Source: Nocardia camponoti
GTDB lineage: Bacteria > Actinomycetota > Actinomycetes > Mycobacteriales > Mycobacteriaceae
Direction: 5' to 3'
Assembly: GCF_014646135.1 (NCBI RefSeq)
Contig: NZ_BMMW01000001.1
Coordinates: forward strand, 1,319,570-1,383,569
DNA length: 64,000 nucleotides
Shown: piece by piece, positions 24,693-34,167 of the stretch
Layout: the number at the start of each line of letters is the position of its first letter
Position numbering within the stretch: the first letter of the stretch is position 1
The notes under the pieces: model-generated
What the model was told of the DNA's origin: nothing
What the model saw: the letters and a program-made list of their open reading frames with translations, nothing else
The model's database searches: none
Position numbers and translations under genes: made by a program

Positions 24693-25259
24693 TCACCACA
24701 GACTGGTGCGCAGGACGATTTCGGTTGCCAGCTCGTTGTCGGCTTCGGCTGCCACGTTGGCGACATCGAGCGGGACAACCCGAAATTCGCCGTAGACGAA
24801 GCGGCCGGACCCGTCGGCTTGGGCGCGGTCGAGGTCGCGGGTCACCAGCATCGTGACCGGCAGTTCCAGCGGCGCGCAGGTTGGGTCGGCGGCGGTGCCG
24901 TCGGCGGCGGGGACGGCAGGGTGCGCGTGGTCGGCGATGATGAGCGAAGAGAATCGCCCGAACCGGCCCGAGCACAGCTGCCACGCGAGTTCCGCGCCGC
25001 TGCCCTGGGCCGCGACGTTGGCGTACGGCAGGTTGAGTTCGTCGAGGATCGCGTGGACCGCGGCCGGGGTGAGTTCGTCGCCGCCGGGCTCGATCACCAC
25101 GGTTTGCAGGTCGGATTCGTGCAGGCGCGCGCACACCTTGTCGTACACATCGGCGGGGTCGGCCGCATCGGGTAGCAGCAGCACGTTGTGCCGCGAAGCG
25201 GGCCCATCCACCCGCACGTTCCAAGCCTGGTCACCAACCGTGATCCGCCGAGAATTCAT
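24693..25259 (-). CDS. Small alpha/beta-hydrolase-like protein
   Basis: 188 residues, apparently a shortened alpha/beta hydrolase fold: VLLLPDAADPADVYDKVCARL at the first strands, VVIEPGG, then VAAQGSGAELAWQLC, where the nucleophile-elbow position reads QGSGAE. The usual cap and the catalytic histidine context are not clear, so activity is doubtful. It converges with the S33 hydrolase gene with one base between the stops. Function unknown. Confidence 0.75.
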   Translation of the reverse strand: MNSRRITVGDQAWNVRVDGPASRHNVLLLPDAADPADVYDKVCARLHESDLQTVVIEPGGDELTPAAVHAILDELNLPYANVAAQGSGAELAWQLCSGRFGRFSSLIIADHAHPAVPAADGTAADPTCAPLELPVTMLVTRDLDRAQADGSGRFVYGEFRVVPLDVANVAAEADNELATEIVLRTSLW

Positions 25260-25359
25260 TGGGTGATGTTATCGCTGCCACCCACCCCCGCTCCCCGCAC
25301 TACGCCCGGATCGTGATGGTTGTCGCTGGATGGGGTGAGTGTGGTCGACGTCGCCAGCC

Positions 25360-27054
25360 TTAGCTGAGGCGGCTGGTGATCGTTGGCAGGGTTGCGGGTG
25401 CGCCCGTTGCGATGAGGTACTCCAGGGCCGCGAGGTCGACGTTCGCTTCGATCAGGTCGGCTAGGAGGTCTAGTTGGGCGTCGCGGACTTCCGCCACCGA
25501 CGTGCTCGGGTGGACAACGAACCCGCCGCGACCTGCCGCTGCCGCGACTTCGGTGAGCCAGGCGCGACGGAACTCGTCGGATTCCATCACGCCATGCACG
25601 TGCGTGCCCCAAACCGCTTCGCGCACACTGCCTTCGGGCTCTCCCTCGACCGTGATCCACGCTTTGTCGCCCGACCGCGTGACACGCCCGTGGTGAATTT
25701 CGTACCCGCCCAACGGGATTGGCCCCCGCTGACCAGCGACCTGCCGCGCGATCTTCGGGTTCGCGAAGGTGATGTCGAGGTCGAGCAGGCCGAGCCCCGC
25801 GATCGTCGACACGCCAGATCCAGCGCTCCGCTCGGCTGGTGTCACGGTGCCACCGCCCATCGCTGACTGAGCTGGTAGCCCATCCACCGCAAGCCCCGAC
25901 TCGACGGGTCTCGCCGCAGCACGGATGACGCCTGCGCTCGGCACCTCAACGCGGCGACCAGCAGCCGCGTCCGAAGGCACGTACTCAATCCCCTCGTCCG
26001 TGATCGTCGCGCCAAGCATTTGGTAGCCGCCGCAGATGCCAAGGATCGGGCGACCCCGCGCCGCACGTTCACGCAGCAACGCGTCAATTCCCTTGCTACG
26101 CAACCACTCCAGGTCGGTGACCGTCGACTTCGAGCCAGGGATAACGACCACGTCGGCGTCGAGTTGGTGCGCGCTGTCGGCCCAGCGCACCGACACGCCC
26201 GGTTCGCACGCGAGCGCTTCGATGTCGGTCGAGTTGGAGATGCGCGGGAGACGGATCGCGGCGACGGTCAACCACTCGCTGCCGTACGGGCTGGCCGGGC
26301 GACCTACCGCGCTGCCCGCGACGGTACCCAGCGAGTCTTCGGCGTCGAGCCACAGGTCTTCGGCGAACGGGAGCACCCCGAGCGTCGGGCGACCGGTGAG
26401 CGCCGCCAACTGGTCGATCCCCGGCTGCAACAGCGACACATCGCCGCGAAACTTGTTAATTAGGAACCCCGAAATCAGTTGCTGGTCTTCGGGTTCCAAT
26501 ACCGCGACGGTGCCGAACAGGTGCGCGAGCACTCCCCCACGGTCGATGTCACCAACAACAAGCACCGGCAACGACGCCGCCCGCGCGAGCCCCATGTTCG
26601 CGATATCGGTTGGGCGCAAATTGATTTCAGCAGGCGAGCCAGCGCCCTCGCAGATCACCACATCGAATTCAGCACGCAGCGAAGCTAATTCGGCAGCGAC
26701 CACCTCACGCAGTTCCTGGCGACGCATGAAATAGTCACGCGCCCCGACAGTTCCGATCGCCTGCCCACGCACCACGAGCTGCGACCGGCGATCACTCCCC
26801 GGCTTGAGCAGGACCGGATTGAATCGCACGCTCGGCTCAAGCCCACACGCCCGCGCCTGCAACGCTTGTGCCCGCCCAATCTCCCCGCCATCGAGCGTGA
26901 CCACGGAATTGTTCGACATGTTCTGCGCTTTGAACGGCGCGACCCGCACCCCGCGCCGCGCCAACAACCGGCAAATGCCCGCTACGACAACACTTTTCCC
27001 CGCGTCGGAGGTGGTGCCAGCAACAAGTAACGCACCTCGCAAGCCGCTTTCCAC
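25360..27054 (-). CDS. cobQ: Cobyric acid synthase (glutamine-hydrolysing)
   Basis: 564 residues. The N-terminal dethiobiotin-synthetase-like domain has [27 protein letters not shown] and [10 protein letters not shown]. The C-terminal class I amidotransferase has the nucleophile in [10 protein letters not shown] and the His in [15 protein letters not shown]. It amidates corrin side chains b, d, e and g. I chose the GTG at 27054 because GAGGG lies 7 nt before it; GTGs at 27063 and 27075 also keep frame. The translation-start region is duplicated in the tandem repeat array upstream. It sits apart from the cobO-cobB-cobE run but serves the same pathway. Confidence 0.93.
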   Translation of the reverse strand: MESGLRGALLVAGTTSDAGKSVVVAGICRLLARRGVRVAPFKAQNMSNNSVVTLDGGEIGRAQALQARACGLEPSVRFNPVLLKPGSDRRSQLVVRGQAIGTVGARDYFMRRQELREVVAAELASLRAEFDVVICEGAGSPAEINLRPTDIANMGLARAASLPVLVVGDIDRGGVLAHLFGTVAVLEPEDQQLISGFLINKFRGDVSLLQPGIDQLAALTGRPTLGVLPFAEDLWLDAEDSLGTVAGSAVGRPASPYGSEWLTVAAIRLPRISNSTDIEALACEPGVSVRWADSAHQLDADVVVIPGSKSTVTDLEWLRSKGIDALLRERAARGRPILGICGGYQMLGATITDEGIEYVPSDAAAGRRVEVPSAGVIRAAARPVESGLAVDGLPAQSAMGGGTVTPAERSAGSGVSTIAGLGLLDLDITFANPKIARQVAGQRGPIPLGGYEIHHGRVTRSGDKAWITVEGEPEGSVREAVWGTHVHGVMESDEFRRAWLTEVAAAAGRGGFVVHPSTSVAEVRDAQLDLLADLIEANVDLAALEYLIATGAPATLPTITSRLS

Positions 27055-27477
27055 CGCCGTCACCCTCGCACCCACAACGACCCCATTGCTCCTAGCGTCA
27101 GCCAGCCGGGCGCGACAATGCCCATCCCAGCGTCAGCGCATCTGCCCGGAGGCACCCCCAAATCGCGTTGCCGCAACGATTCCCTTCCCGCCGTCACCCT
27201 CGCACCGCCGCACACCACAAAAACCCCACTCCACCCAGCGCACCTAGAGGGAGTCGGCCGGGCGCGACAACCCTCACCCCAGCCTCAGCGCATTCGCCCC
27301 AGGGCACCCCCAAATCGCGTTGGCGCAATGATTCCCTTCCCGCCGTCACTCTCGCACCGCCGCACACCACAAAACCCCCACTCCACCCAGCGCACCTAGA
27401 GGAAGTCGGCCGGCGACAACCCTCACCCCAGCGTCAGCGCATCTGCCCGGAGGCACCCCACAACGATTCCCTTCCCG
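27054..27477. repeat. 152-bp direct tandem repeat array upstream of cobQ
   Basis: About 2.5 copies of a 152-bp unit: CCGGGCGCGACAA at 27106 and 27258 and CCGGCGACAA at 27410, all 152 bp apart, with the third copy truncated. The block CCGCCGTCACCCTCGCACC occurs at 27054 (overlapping the cobQ start), 27188 and, with one change, 27340. So the unit seems to derive from the cobQ 5' end plus its leader. It is noncoding; the frames open across it are not protein-like. No CRISPR-like spacing. Confidence 0.88.
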
Positions 27478-27578
27478 TTAACGAATCGTCGCTCGACTCG
27501 GTGCTCGCAGGCACCGACGGGTCGCGCACCTACGACCGTGGTTCTGATCGGCGCCCAACCCGCAAAGCGCGCCACCCA
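27478..27578. other. Spacer between repeat array and map stop
   Basis: About 100 bp without a gene or clear terminator. Confidence 0.4.
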
Positions 27579-28442
27579 TCACGGCAGGGTCAGGATTTCC
27601 GCGCCCGTCTCCGTGACCACGAGCGTGTGTTCGAACTGCGCCGTCCACTTCCGGTCCTTGGTGACGACGGTCCAGTCGTCTTCCCAAATCTCGTAATCGA
27701 TACCGCCCAGGTTGATCATGGGCTCGATCGTGAACGTCATGCCCGGCTCGATCACCGACTCGATCGACGGCTGGTCGTAATGCAGGATCACCAGACCGCT
27801 GTGGAAGGTTGGCCCAACGCCGTGGCCGGTGAAGTCGCGGACGACGCCATAGCCGAACCGGTTGGCGTACGCCTCGATGACGCGACCGATCACGTTCAAC
27901 GCGCGACCCGGCTTGACAGCCTTGATCGCCCGGTTCGTTGCCTCTTCGGTGCGCTCGACGAGCAGGCGCACCTCCTCGTCGACATCGCCAGCGAGGAAGG
28001 TTTTGTTGGTGTCGCCGTGGACGCCGTGGATGTAGGCGGTGACGTCGATGTTGACGATGTCGCCGTCTTCGATGACGGTCGAGTCGGGGATGCCGTGGCA
28101 AATCACCTCGTTGAGCGACGTGCAGCACGACTTCGGGAAGCCCTTGTACCCGAGCGTCGACGGGTAAGCGCCGTGGTCAAGCATGTATTCGTGGGCGATC
28201 CGGTCGAGCTCATCGGTGGTGACACCGGGCGCGACGGCCTTGCCCGCCTCTGCCAACGCCTGCGCGGCGATGCGACCGGCGATGCGCATCTTCTCGATGG
28301 TCTCCGGGGTCTGCACCCACGGTTCTTTGCCCTCGTTGACCGTGGGCTTCCACGCGTATTCAGGACGCTCGATGGAGCGCGGGACGTCCCGAATCGGCGA
28401 CATCGTGCCGGGGACGAGCGGTTGACGGGTGCGCACGGACAT
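27579..28442 (-). CDS. map: Type I methionine aminopeptidase
   Basis: 287 residues. Metal ligands of the pita-bread fold are visible: the two Asp in [20 protein letters not shown], His in [11 protein letters not shown], Glu in FTIEPMI and Glu in FEHTLVVT. The roughly 40-residue N-terminal extension ([14 protein letters not shown]...RPEYAWKP) with a Pro-rich stretch is typical of actinobacterial MapB (Rv2861c). It removes the initiator methionine in the cytoplasm. ATG at 28442; TACACT lies 7 nt upstream, so the message is probably leaderless. Divergent from the LysR gene with a 24-bp gap. Confidence 0.95.
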   Translation of the reverse strand: MSVRTRQPLVPGTMSPIRDVPRSIERPEYAWKPTVNEGKEPWVQTPETIEKMRIAGRIAAQALAEAGKAVAPGVTTDELDRIAHEYMLDHGAYPSTLGYKGFPKSCCTSLNEVICHGIPDSTVIEDGDIVNIDVTAYIHGVHGDTNKTFLAGDVDEEVRLLVERTEEATNRAIKAVKPGRALNVIGRVIEAYANRFGYGVVRDFTGHGVGPTFHSGLVILHYDQPSIESVIEPGMTFTIEPMINLGGIDYEIWEDDWTVVTKDRKWTAQFEHTLVVTETGAEILTLP

Positions 28443-28449
28443 AAAAGGC

Positions 28450-28455
28450 AGTGTA
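28450..28455 (-). promoter_or_regulatory. -10 box of a probable leaderless map transcript
   Basis: TACACT on the minus strand, exactly 7 nt before the map ATG, in the 24-bp divergent map/LysR gap. Confidence 0.5.
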
Positions 28456-28466
28456 TCTATGACGAC

Positions 28467-29402
28467 ATGCTGCCGCGTCAGATGGAGTACCTGGTCGCTC
28501 TCGCGCGCGAAGCGCATTTCGGTCGGGCGGCGCAGGCGTGTCACGTTTCCCAGCCCGCGCTGTCGGCCGGGATCAGCAAGCTCGAAAGCGAACTCCGTGT
28601 GCAGATCGTGCAGCGTGGGCAACGGTTTGCCGGGTTCACCGCCGAAGGCGTCGAGGTGCTCGCGTGGGCGCAGCGCATGCTTGCCGAGCAGGACCGCATG
28701 CATCAGCAGCTGTCGACGATGCGCGGCGAGCTGACCGGCGTTTTGCGGATCGGTGCCATTCCGACGGCGCTGACGGCTGCGTCGATGGTCACCACGCCAA
28801 TGCACGAGCGACACCCGATGGTGCGGTTCGCGCTTGACTCGATGTCGTCGCGCGAGATCACTACGCGGCTCAACGATTTCGACCTCGATATCGGCATGAC
28901 GTATGTCGACGGCGACCCGCTCGGGCGCGTTCGCGTTGTTCCGCTCTATCGCGAGCGGTACCTCTTCCTCACGCCCCGCGACGGCGAATTCGGCAACTAC
29001 GACACCGTGACCTGGGTCGATGCCGCCCGCGCCCCACTAAGTCTGCTTGGGTCGGTCATGCAGAATCGGCGCATCATCGACGGCTGTTTCGCCGAGGTCG
29101 GCGCACATGTTGTGCCGGTGGTAGAGACAGACACAGTGTCGGCCATTTATGCTCATGTGGAATCAATGGGCTTGTCGAGCATCATCCCGCACGCGTGGTT
29201 GCATAGTTTCGAAGTGCCGCACGGCGCCCGAATTATCCCGTTGCCGCAGCCGCGCCGCTCGTTCCACGTTGGCCTTGTTCTCGCAGGTCGCGAGCCACAA
29301 TCAATGCTCGGCACCGCGCTCGTCGACACCGTTGCCGAGCTCGACATCGAAGGCCAGCTAGCACGCGCGGTCGCGATCCGGCTAGAGGAACTCGGCTCAT
29401 AA
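28467..29402 (+). CDS. LysR-family transcriptional regulator of the formate/oxalate block
   Basis: 311 residues. N-terminal winged helix ([37 protein letters not shown]), then a periplasmic-binding-like effector domain. The open frame extends far upstream to 27168, but that part crosses the repeat array and the antisense of map and is not protein-like; the ATG at 28467 starts exactly at the HTH domain. Its position directly upstream of an OFA transporter suggests control of the transporter/fdhF block by an organic acid such as formate or oxalate. Confidence 0.9.
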   Translation: MLPRQMEYLVALAREAHFGRAAQACHVSQPALSAGISKLESELRVQIVQRGQRFAGFTAEGVEVLAWAQRMLAEQDRMHQQLSTMRGELTGVLRIGAIPTALTAASMVTTPMHERHPMVRFALDSMSSREITTRLNDFDLDIGMTYVDGDPLGRVRVVPLYRERYLFLTPRDGEFGNYDTVTWVDAARAPLSLLGSVMQNRRIIDGCFAEVGAHVVPVVETDTVSAIYAHVESMGLSSIIPHAWLHSFEVPHGARIIPLPQPRRSFHVGLVLAGREPQSMLGTALVDTVAELDIEGQLARAVAIRLEELGS

Positions 29403-29470
29403 AGAGTCATTATCAACTCATCAAATATTCGACTTTGACGTTGATCACATGGCGGCCCTAGCTTTTTCGC

Positions 29471-30862
29471 ATGCCTGCGCTCTCGTTCCTCAACCGGGAA
29501 CACACCATCGCTCCACTCGGCTACAGCCGATGGCTTATCCCGCCCGCCGCTCTGGCGATTCATCTCTGCATCGGGCAGGTGTATGCGACAAGCGTCTATA
29601 AAGACGCACTCGTCAAGCATTTCGATTCCAGCCTGACCGCCATCGGGCTGATCTTCTCGATCGCGATCGTGATGCTTGGCGTTTCCGCCGCGGTTTTCGG
29701 GACGTGGGTCGACCGCGTTGGGCCGCGAAAAACCATGTTTACCTCGGCCTGTTGTTGGTCGTCGGGGTTCTTGATCGCGGCAGTTGGCATCGCGACTAAC
29801 CAGTTGTGGCTCGTCTATTTCGGGTACGGCTTCATCGGCGGCATCGGCCTTGGGCTCGGCTACATTTCGCCAGTCTCGACGCTGATCAAGTGGTTCCCCG
29901 ATCGGCCGGGTCTGGCGACCGGCATGGCCATCATGGGCTTCGGCGGCGGCGCGATGGTCGCGGCGCCGCTGTCGCGACAGCTGTTGGCGCACTTCGGTGG
30001 TGCCGCCGCCGGCGGTGCGGCCGTCACGAAATTGTTTATCACCCTTGGCATCGTGTACTTCCTCGTGATGATGCTCGGCGTCTTCACGGTTCGGGTGCCC
30101 GCACCTGGTTGGAAGCCTGACGGTTTCGACCCGGCGAGCGTCGCGGCGAAGCCGTTGGTCACCACCGCCAACGTGTCGGCGGCGAACGCGATCAAGACGC
30201 CGCAGTTCTGGCTGTTGTGGATTGTGTTGCTGTGCAACGTGACCGCGGGCATCGGCATTCTCGAACAGGCCGCCGACATGATTCAGGACTTCTTCCGTAA
30301 CCCCGCTGGGGCGACAACGGTGACCGTGACCGTCGCGGCAGGATTCGTCGGTCTGCTGTCCCTTGCCAATATGGCTGGCCGCTTCGGGTGGTCGAGCGCG
30401 TCGGACTACCTTGGCCGCAAACCCACGTACATGATGTACCTGGGCGTCGGCATGGTCGCCTACCTGCTGCTCGCGACGGTCGGCAGCAAGGCGACGGCGA
30501 TCTTCGTCATTCTGTGTGTGATCATCATTTCGTTCTACGGTGGCGGATTCGCCACTATCCCAGCGTATTTGCGTGACCTGTTCGGCACGTTCCAAGTTGG
30601 CGCGATCCACGGCCGACTGCTCACCGCATGGTCAACGGCGGGCGTGCTCGGCCCGCTGATCGTGAACCGGGTGCTCGACGCCCAAGGCGATCCCGGCCAC
30701 CTCGTCGCGAAGGATTACCGGCCCGCGCTGTTCATCATGGTTGGCGTCTTAGCTGTTGGCTTCGTCGCGAACCTGCTCGTTCGGCCCGTCGCCGCGCGTT
30801 GGCATGAGCCGACGCCGGTTGCCGATGCGGCCGACGGCGCGCCCGTTCCCGCGAAAAGCTAA
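29471..30862 (+). CDS. OFA-family MFS transporter (oxalate:formate antiporter-like)
   Basis: 463 residues, about 12 membrane spans. The N-terminal block LSFLNREHTIAP, IPPAALAIHLCIGQVYATSVY and the loop GTWVDRVGPRKTM are typical of OFA transporters, as are GYISPVSTLIKWFPDRPGLATGMAIMGFGGGA (described, split) and LRDLFGTFQVGAIHGRLLTAWS. OFA proteins move oxalate, formate or other monocarboxylates. The adjacent 41-codon small-subunit gene and fdhF on the other side support formate or oxalate handling. Confidence 0.92.
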   Translation: MPALSFLNREHTIAPLGYSRWLIPPAALAIHLCIGQVYATSVYKDALVKHFDSSLTAIGLIFSIAIVMLGVSAAVFGTWVDRVGPRKTMFTSACCWSSGFLIAAVGIATNQLWLVYFGYGFIGGIGLGLGYISPVSTLIKWFPDRPGLATGMAIMGFGGGAMVAAPLSRQLLAHFGGAAAGGAAVTKLFITLGIVYFLVMMLGVFTVRVPAPGWKPDGFDPASVAAKPLVTTANVSAANAIKTPQFWLLWIVLLCNVTAGIGILEQAADMIQDFFRNPAGATTVTVTVAAGFVGLLSLANMAGRFGWSSASDYLGRKPTYMMYLGVGMVAYLLLATVGSKATAIFVILCVIIISFYGGGFATIPAYLRDLFGTFQVGAIHGRLLTAWSTAGVLGPLIVNRVLDAQGDPGHLVAKDYRPALFIMVGVLAVGFVANLLVRPVAARWHEPTPVADAADGAPVPAKS

Positions 30863-30885
30863 GTGCGACAAGGAAGGCCGAACAC

Positions 30886-31011
30886 ATGAGCACATCTGGC
30901 ACCACCGATTACCGCGCCCGCATCGCGATTTCCTGGCTCGTCGTCGGGATTCCGCTCGGGTATGGGCTCTACAACGCCGTGAAAGCGGCACTGCAACTGT
31001 TCACTGGATAG
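30886..31011 (+). CDS. OFA transporter small-subunit protein
   Basis: 41 residues with one membrane helix (ARIAISWLVVGIPLGYGLYN) and short polar ends. It matches the pattern of the tiny MFS transporter small subunit genes that follow OFA transporters in actinobacteria. It starts 23 nt after the transporter stop; an AAGGAAGG ribosome site lies just upstream. It probably binds or stabilises the transporter in the cytoplasmic membrane. Confidence 0.85.
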   Translation: MSTSGTTDYRARIAISWLVVGIPLGYGLYNAVKAALQLFTG

Positions 31012-31029
31012 CCGGGAGGCATCAGCGTC

Positions 31030-31692
31030 GTGATCACTGTGAATGTGCCGCGCGAATCCGCGGTAGCAGATTACCTCCGCCAAGGCGGACAGCGTGGACT
31101 ACGGCGGGCCTTCGAGCTAGGGGCGACCCGCGTGCGAGCCGAGGTCGAACTCTCGGGGTTGCGCGGGCACGCGGGGACCGGGTTGCCCGCGTCGATTATC
31201 TGGCAGACCGTTGCCAGCAGTTCGGCGAGCGACAAATACATCTGTGGGAACGCTGATGCTGGTTCGGCGACCTCAGTCGCGGATCACGGTGTGCTGGAAC
31301 GGGATCCGTTCCGACTGCTAGAAGGAATGGTGATCGCGGGCTATGCCGTCGGCGCGCACGTCGGTTACCTGTACCTGTGCGCCGAACAGCCCCGCGCTGC
31401 CGCGGTAATCAGCGACGCGATCGGCATCGCCCGCGACGAGGGCTGGCTTGGCGACGACATCCTCGAGTCGGGATTCGACTTCGATGTGCAACTGCGCGTG
31501 GGTGGCGGCGCGCATATCTGCCGCGAAACACCCACGGAGACAGCCGATTTCGTGCCATCACCGCAGGCGATCACCGAACTCTTCGGTCACCCGACCGTCG
31601 TCGACGACATCCCAACTCTGCTGAGTGTGCCGACGGTGCTCGCCGTCGGCGGTAGCGCGTTCGCGCGGGTTGGGCGGGCAGCGGCACAGTGA
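31030..31692 (+). CDS. Degenerate NuoF/FdsB-like FMN-domain protein
   Basis: 220 residues matching only the first domain of NuoF (complex I 51-kDa subunit) or formate-dehydrogenase beta subunits. Recognisable blocks are KYICGNAD, LERDPFRLLEGMVIAGYAVGAHVGYLYL, DDILESGFDFDVQLRVGGGAHICRETPTE and GHPTVVDDIPTLLSVPTV. The FMN loop is altered (GRGGAGFPTG in the family, here GHAGTGLPAS) and the NADH-binding DEGEP is DAGSAT. The SLBB and 4Fe-4S domains are absent. The GTG at 31030 has GGGAGG 10 nt upstream. It sits between the OFA small subunit and fdhF (convergent), so an accessory or regulatory redox role in formate metabolism is likely; NADH oxidation looks unlikely. Confidence 0.8.
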   Translation: MITVNVPRESAVADYLRQGGQRGLRRAFELGATRVRAEVELSGLRGHAGTGLPASIIWQTVASSSASDKYICGNADAGSATSVADHGVLERDPFRLLEGMVIAGYAVGAHVGYLYLCAEQPRAAAVISDAIGIARDEGWLGDDILESGFDFDVQLRVGGGAHICRETPTETADFVPSPQAITELFGHPTVVDDIPTLLSVPTVLAVGGSAFARVGRAAAQ

Positions 31693-31707
31693 CGCTGCCC
31701 GCGCGCA

Positions 31708-34005
31708 CTAGCTCGCCGGTTCCAGTCGAACGATGATGCCCTTCGACGTTGGCGTATTGCTCACGTCGGCGACGCTGTCGAGGGGCACGAGCACGTTCGT
31801 TTCCGGGTAATACGCCGCCGCCGAACCCCGGCTCGCCGGGTAGGCGACGGTGGTGAACCGTTCGGCGCGACGCTCGGTGCCGTCGGTCCAGATGCTCACC
31901 AGGTCGACGGTGTCGCCGTCGGCGAAACCGCGTTCGGCGAGGTCATCGGGGTTGATGAGCACAACGCGACGGGCGTTGTGAATGCCACGGTAACGGTCGT
32001 TGTTGGCGTACGGGATGGTGTTCCACTGGTCGTGTGACCGCAGCGACTGCAACACCAGATACCCGGGCGGCACCTCGATGCCAGCCACTTCGTTGCGGGT
32101 GAACTCGGCTTTGCCGCTCGCCGTGTTGTAGATGCCCTCGTTCACCGGGTTCGTCAGCTTCAACCCGCCGGGCTGTTCGACGCGCGTGTTGAAATCCTCA
32201 AAACCGGGGACGACGCGGGCGATGCGGTCGCGGATGATGTTGTAGTCGGCTTCGAAGTCCTTCCACGGCATCCCCGGCGTGTACCCGAGCACGCGCTCAG
32301 CGAGTCGACTGATGATCGCCACTTCGCTCAGCAGGTGCGGCGAAGCGGGATCAAGGCGACCGCGCGACGCGTGCACTTCGCTCATCGAATCTTCGACGGT
32401 GATGAACTGCTCACCCGTGGCCTGGATGTCGCGGTCGCTGCGGCCGAGCGTAGGCAGGATCAGCGCGGTTTCGCCGGTCACGGTGTGCGAGCGATTGAGC
32501 TTCGTTGAGATTTGCACCGTGAGCGCGCACTTGCGCAGCGCGGCTTCGGTGACGTCGCTGTCGGGGGTGGCGCGCGCGAAATTGCCTGCGACACCGACGA
32601 ATACCTTCGCTTTGCCGTCACGCATCGCGCGGATGGAGTCGACAGCGTCGAGGCCGTGATGCGCGGGCGGGGTGAAGTCGAACTCGTTGCCGAGCGCGGT
32701 CATGAACGACTCGGGCATGCGTTCCCAGATGCCCATCGTGCGGTCGCCTTGGACGTTGGAGTGACCGCGCACCGGGCACACGCCAGCGCCGGGTCGACCC
32801 AAATTGCCCCGCAGGAGAAGGAAATTCACGACTTCGCGGATGGTGGGAACGCCGTGCTTGTGCTGAGTGAGACCCATTGCCCAGCAGACGATGATCTTCT
32901 TCGACTTGAGGACTTCGGCGAGCACCTGCTCGATTTCCGCGCGATCCAGTCCAGTCGCGGAAAGTGCTTGCTCCCAGGTTATTTCGCGGATGTGGGCCGC
33001 GAAGTCGGCGAAGCCGTTGGTTTGGCTCGCGATGAACTCCTGATCCAAAACCGTTCCGGGAGCGGCGTCTTCGGCTTCGAGCAGCAGTTTGTTGAGCAGA
33101 CCGAACAGCGCGAGGTCGCCGCCGGGGCGGATCTTGAGGAAGTAGTCGGCGATTTGGGTGCCACGGCCGATCACCCCGCGCGGCTTCTGCGGGTTCTTGA
33201 ACCGGATCAAGCCGGCCTCGGGAAGCGGGTTGACCGCGACGACTTTGCCGCCGTTGCGCTTAGTTTCCTCCAGCGCCGACAGCATGCGCGGGTGGTTGGT
33301 TCCCGGGTTCTGGCCGACGACGAAGACCAGGTCAGCCTCGTAAATGTCGTCGAGCGAGACGCTGCCCTTGCCGATGCCGAGCGTCTCGCTCAACGCCGAG
33401 CCGCTCGACTCGTGACACATGTTCGAGCAGTCGGGCAGGTTGTTGGTGCCGTAGGCGCGGGCGAAGAGTTGCAGGAGGAACGCGGCCTCGTTATTGATGC
33501 GGCCCGAGGTGTAGAACAGGGCCTCGTCGGGGGAATCGAGGTCCTTGAGTGTGGCGGCGAAGAGGTCGAGTGCTTCGTCCCAGCCAATCGGCTCGTAGTG
33601 CGTCGCGCCCGGGCGCTTGACCATCGGCTCGGTCAGGCGGCCCTGTTGGTTGAGCCAGTAGTCGCTTTTGGTGTCGAGTTCGTCGATGGTGTGCGCGGCG
33701 AAGAACTCCCTGGTCACGCGGCGACTCGTTGCCTCGTCGTTGATGTGCTTGGCGCCGTTTTCGCAGTACTCATTCATGTGCCGATGCTTGGGATCGGGCC
33801 ATGCGCAACCGGGGCAATCGATGCCGTTGACCTGGTTGAGGTTGAGCAGGGTGAGCGCGGTGCGCTTGGGCGAGGTTTGCGAGAGTGAGTACTCGATCGC
33901 ATGCGCGACGGCGGGCACGCCAGCCGCCCACTTCTTTGGCGGCGTTAACGATAGATCGTCTTTCGGATCTACCTCGGGATGATCAATCGACGTCATTGTC
34001 CGCAT
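31708..34005 (-). CDS. fdhF: FdhF/YdeP-family molybdopterin oxidoreductase (putative formate dehydrogenase)
   Basis: 765 residues of the DMSO-reductase superfamily. The N-terminal Fe-S region reads DCPGCAWPDPKHRH then YCENGAKH. The active-site segment is CSNMCHESSGSALS, where Cys (about residue 197) takes the position of the Mo-bound Sec/Cys of formate dehydrogenase H and is followed by the conserved His. Further cofactor stretches are VVGQNPGTNHPRM, CWAMGLTQHKHG and CPVRGHSNVQGDRTMG. Likely a soluble, single-subunit Cys-type formate dehydrogenase. Start: ATG at 34005, or 33996 three codons later. A TTGACA promoter lies upstream. Confidence 0.88.
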   Translation of the reverse strand: MRTMTSIDHPEVDPKDDLSLTPPKKWAAGVPAVAHAIEYSLSQTSPKRTALTLLNLNQVNGIDCPGCAWPDPKHRHMNEYCENGAKHINDEATSRRVTREFFAAHTIDELDTKSDYWLNQQGRLTEPMVKRPGATHYEPIGWDEALDLFAATLKDLDSPDEALFYTSGRINNEAAFLLQLFARAYGTNNLPDCSNMCHESSGSALSETLGIGKGSVSLDDIYEADLVFVVGQNPGTNHPRMLSALEETKRNGGKVVAVNPLPEAGLIRFKNPQKPRGVIGRGTQIADYFLKIRPGGDLALFGLLNKLLLEAEDAAPGTVLDQEFIASQTNGFADFAAHIREITWEQALSATGLDRAEIEQVLAEVLKSKKIIVCWAMGLTQHKHGVPTIREVVNFLLLRGNLGRPGAGVCPVRGHSNVQGDRTMGIWERMPESFMTALGNEFDFTPPAHHGLDAVDSIRAMRDGKAKVFVGVAGNFARATPDSDVTEAALRKCALTVQISTKLNRSHTVTGETALILPTLGRSDRDIQATGEQFITVEDSMSEVHASRGRLDPASPHLLSEVAIISRLAERVLGYTPGMPWKDFEADYNIIRDRIARVVPGFEDFNTRVEQPGGLKLTNPVNEGIYNTASGKAEFTRNEVAGIEVPPGYLVLQSLRSHDQWNTIPYANNDRYRGIHNARRVVLINPDDLAERGFADGDTVDLVSIWTDGTERRAERFTTVAYPASRGSAAAYYPETNVLVPLDSVADVSNTPTSKGIIVRLEPAS

Positions 34006-34030
34006 TTCTTGAGAGCTAATTTTTGACCAC

Positions 34031-34059
34031 AGAGTCGCCCCGGTCCAGCCTGATGTCAA
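34031..34059 (-). promoter_or_regulatory. Probable fdhF promoter
   Basis: On the minus strand a perfect -35 TTGACA (34054-34059) is 17 bp from GACTCT (34031-34036), which is a weak -10. The expected start site is about 20 nt before the fdhF ATG. Confidence 0.45.
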
Positions 34060-34167
34060 AGCGGAAATACCGATTGGTTGATAAGTAAGAATTATCGCCC
34101 AGGTCACCGGGGTAATTCCCCCGCGCGGGTGAAGACACCCGAAGCTACAACAGCCACGATCACAGCC

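Noticed and set aside
27054..27477. CRISPR array
   Set aside because: The unit is 152 bp of continuous repeat with no unique spacers, and no cas genes are present.
27168..29402. A 744-codon open frame ending in the LysR gene
   Set aside because: Its first 430 codons run through the 152-bp repeat array and antisense to map with no protein-like pattern; the LysR HTH begins exactly at the ATG at 28467.
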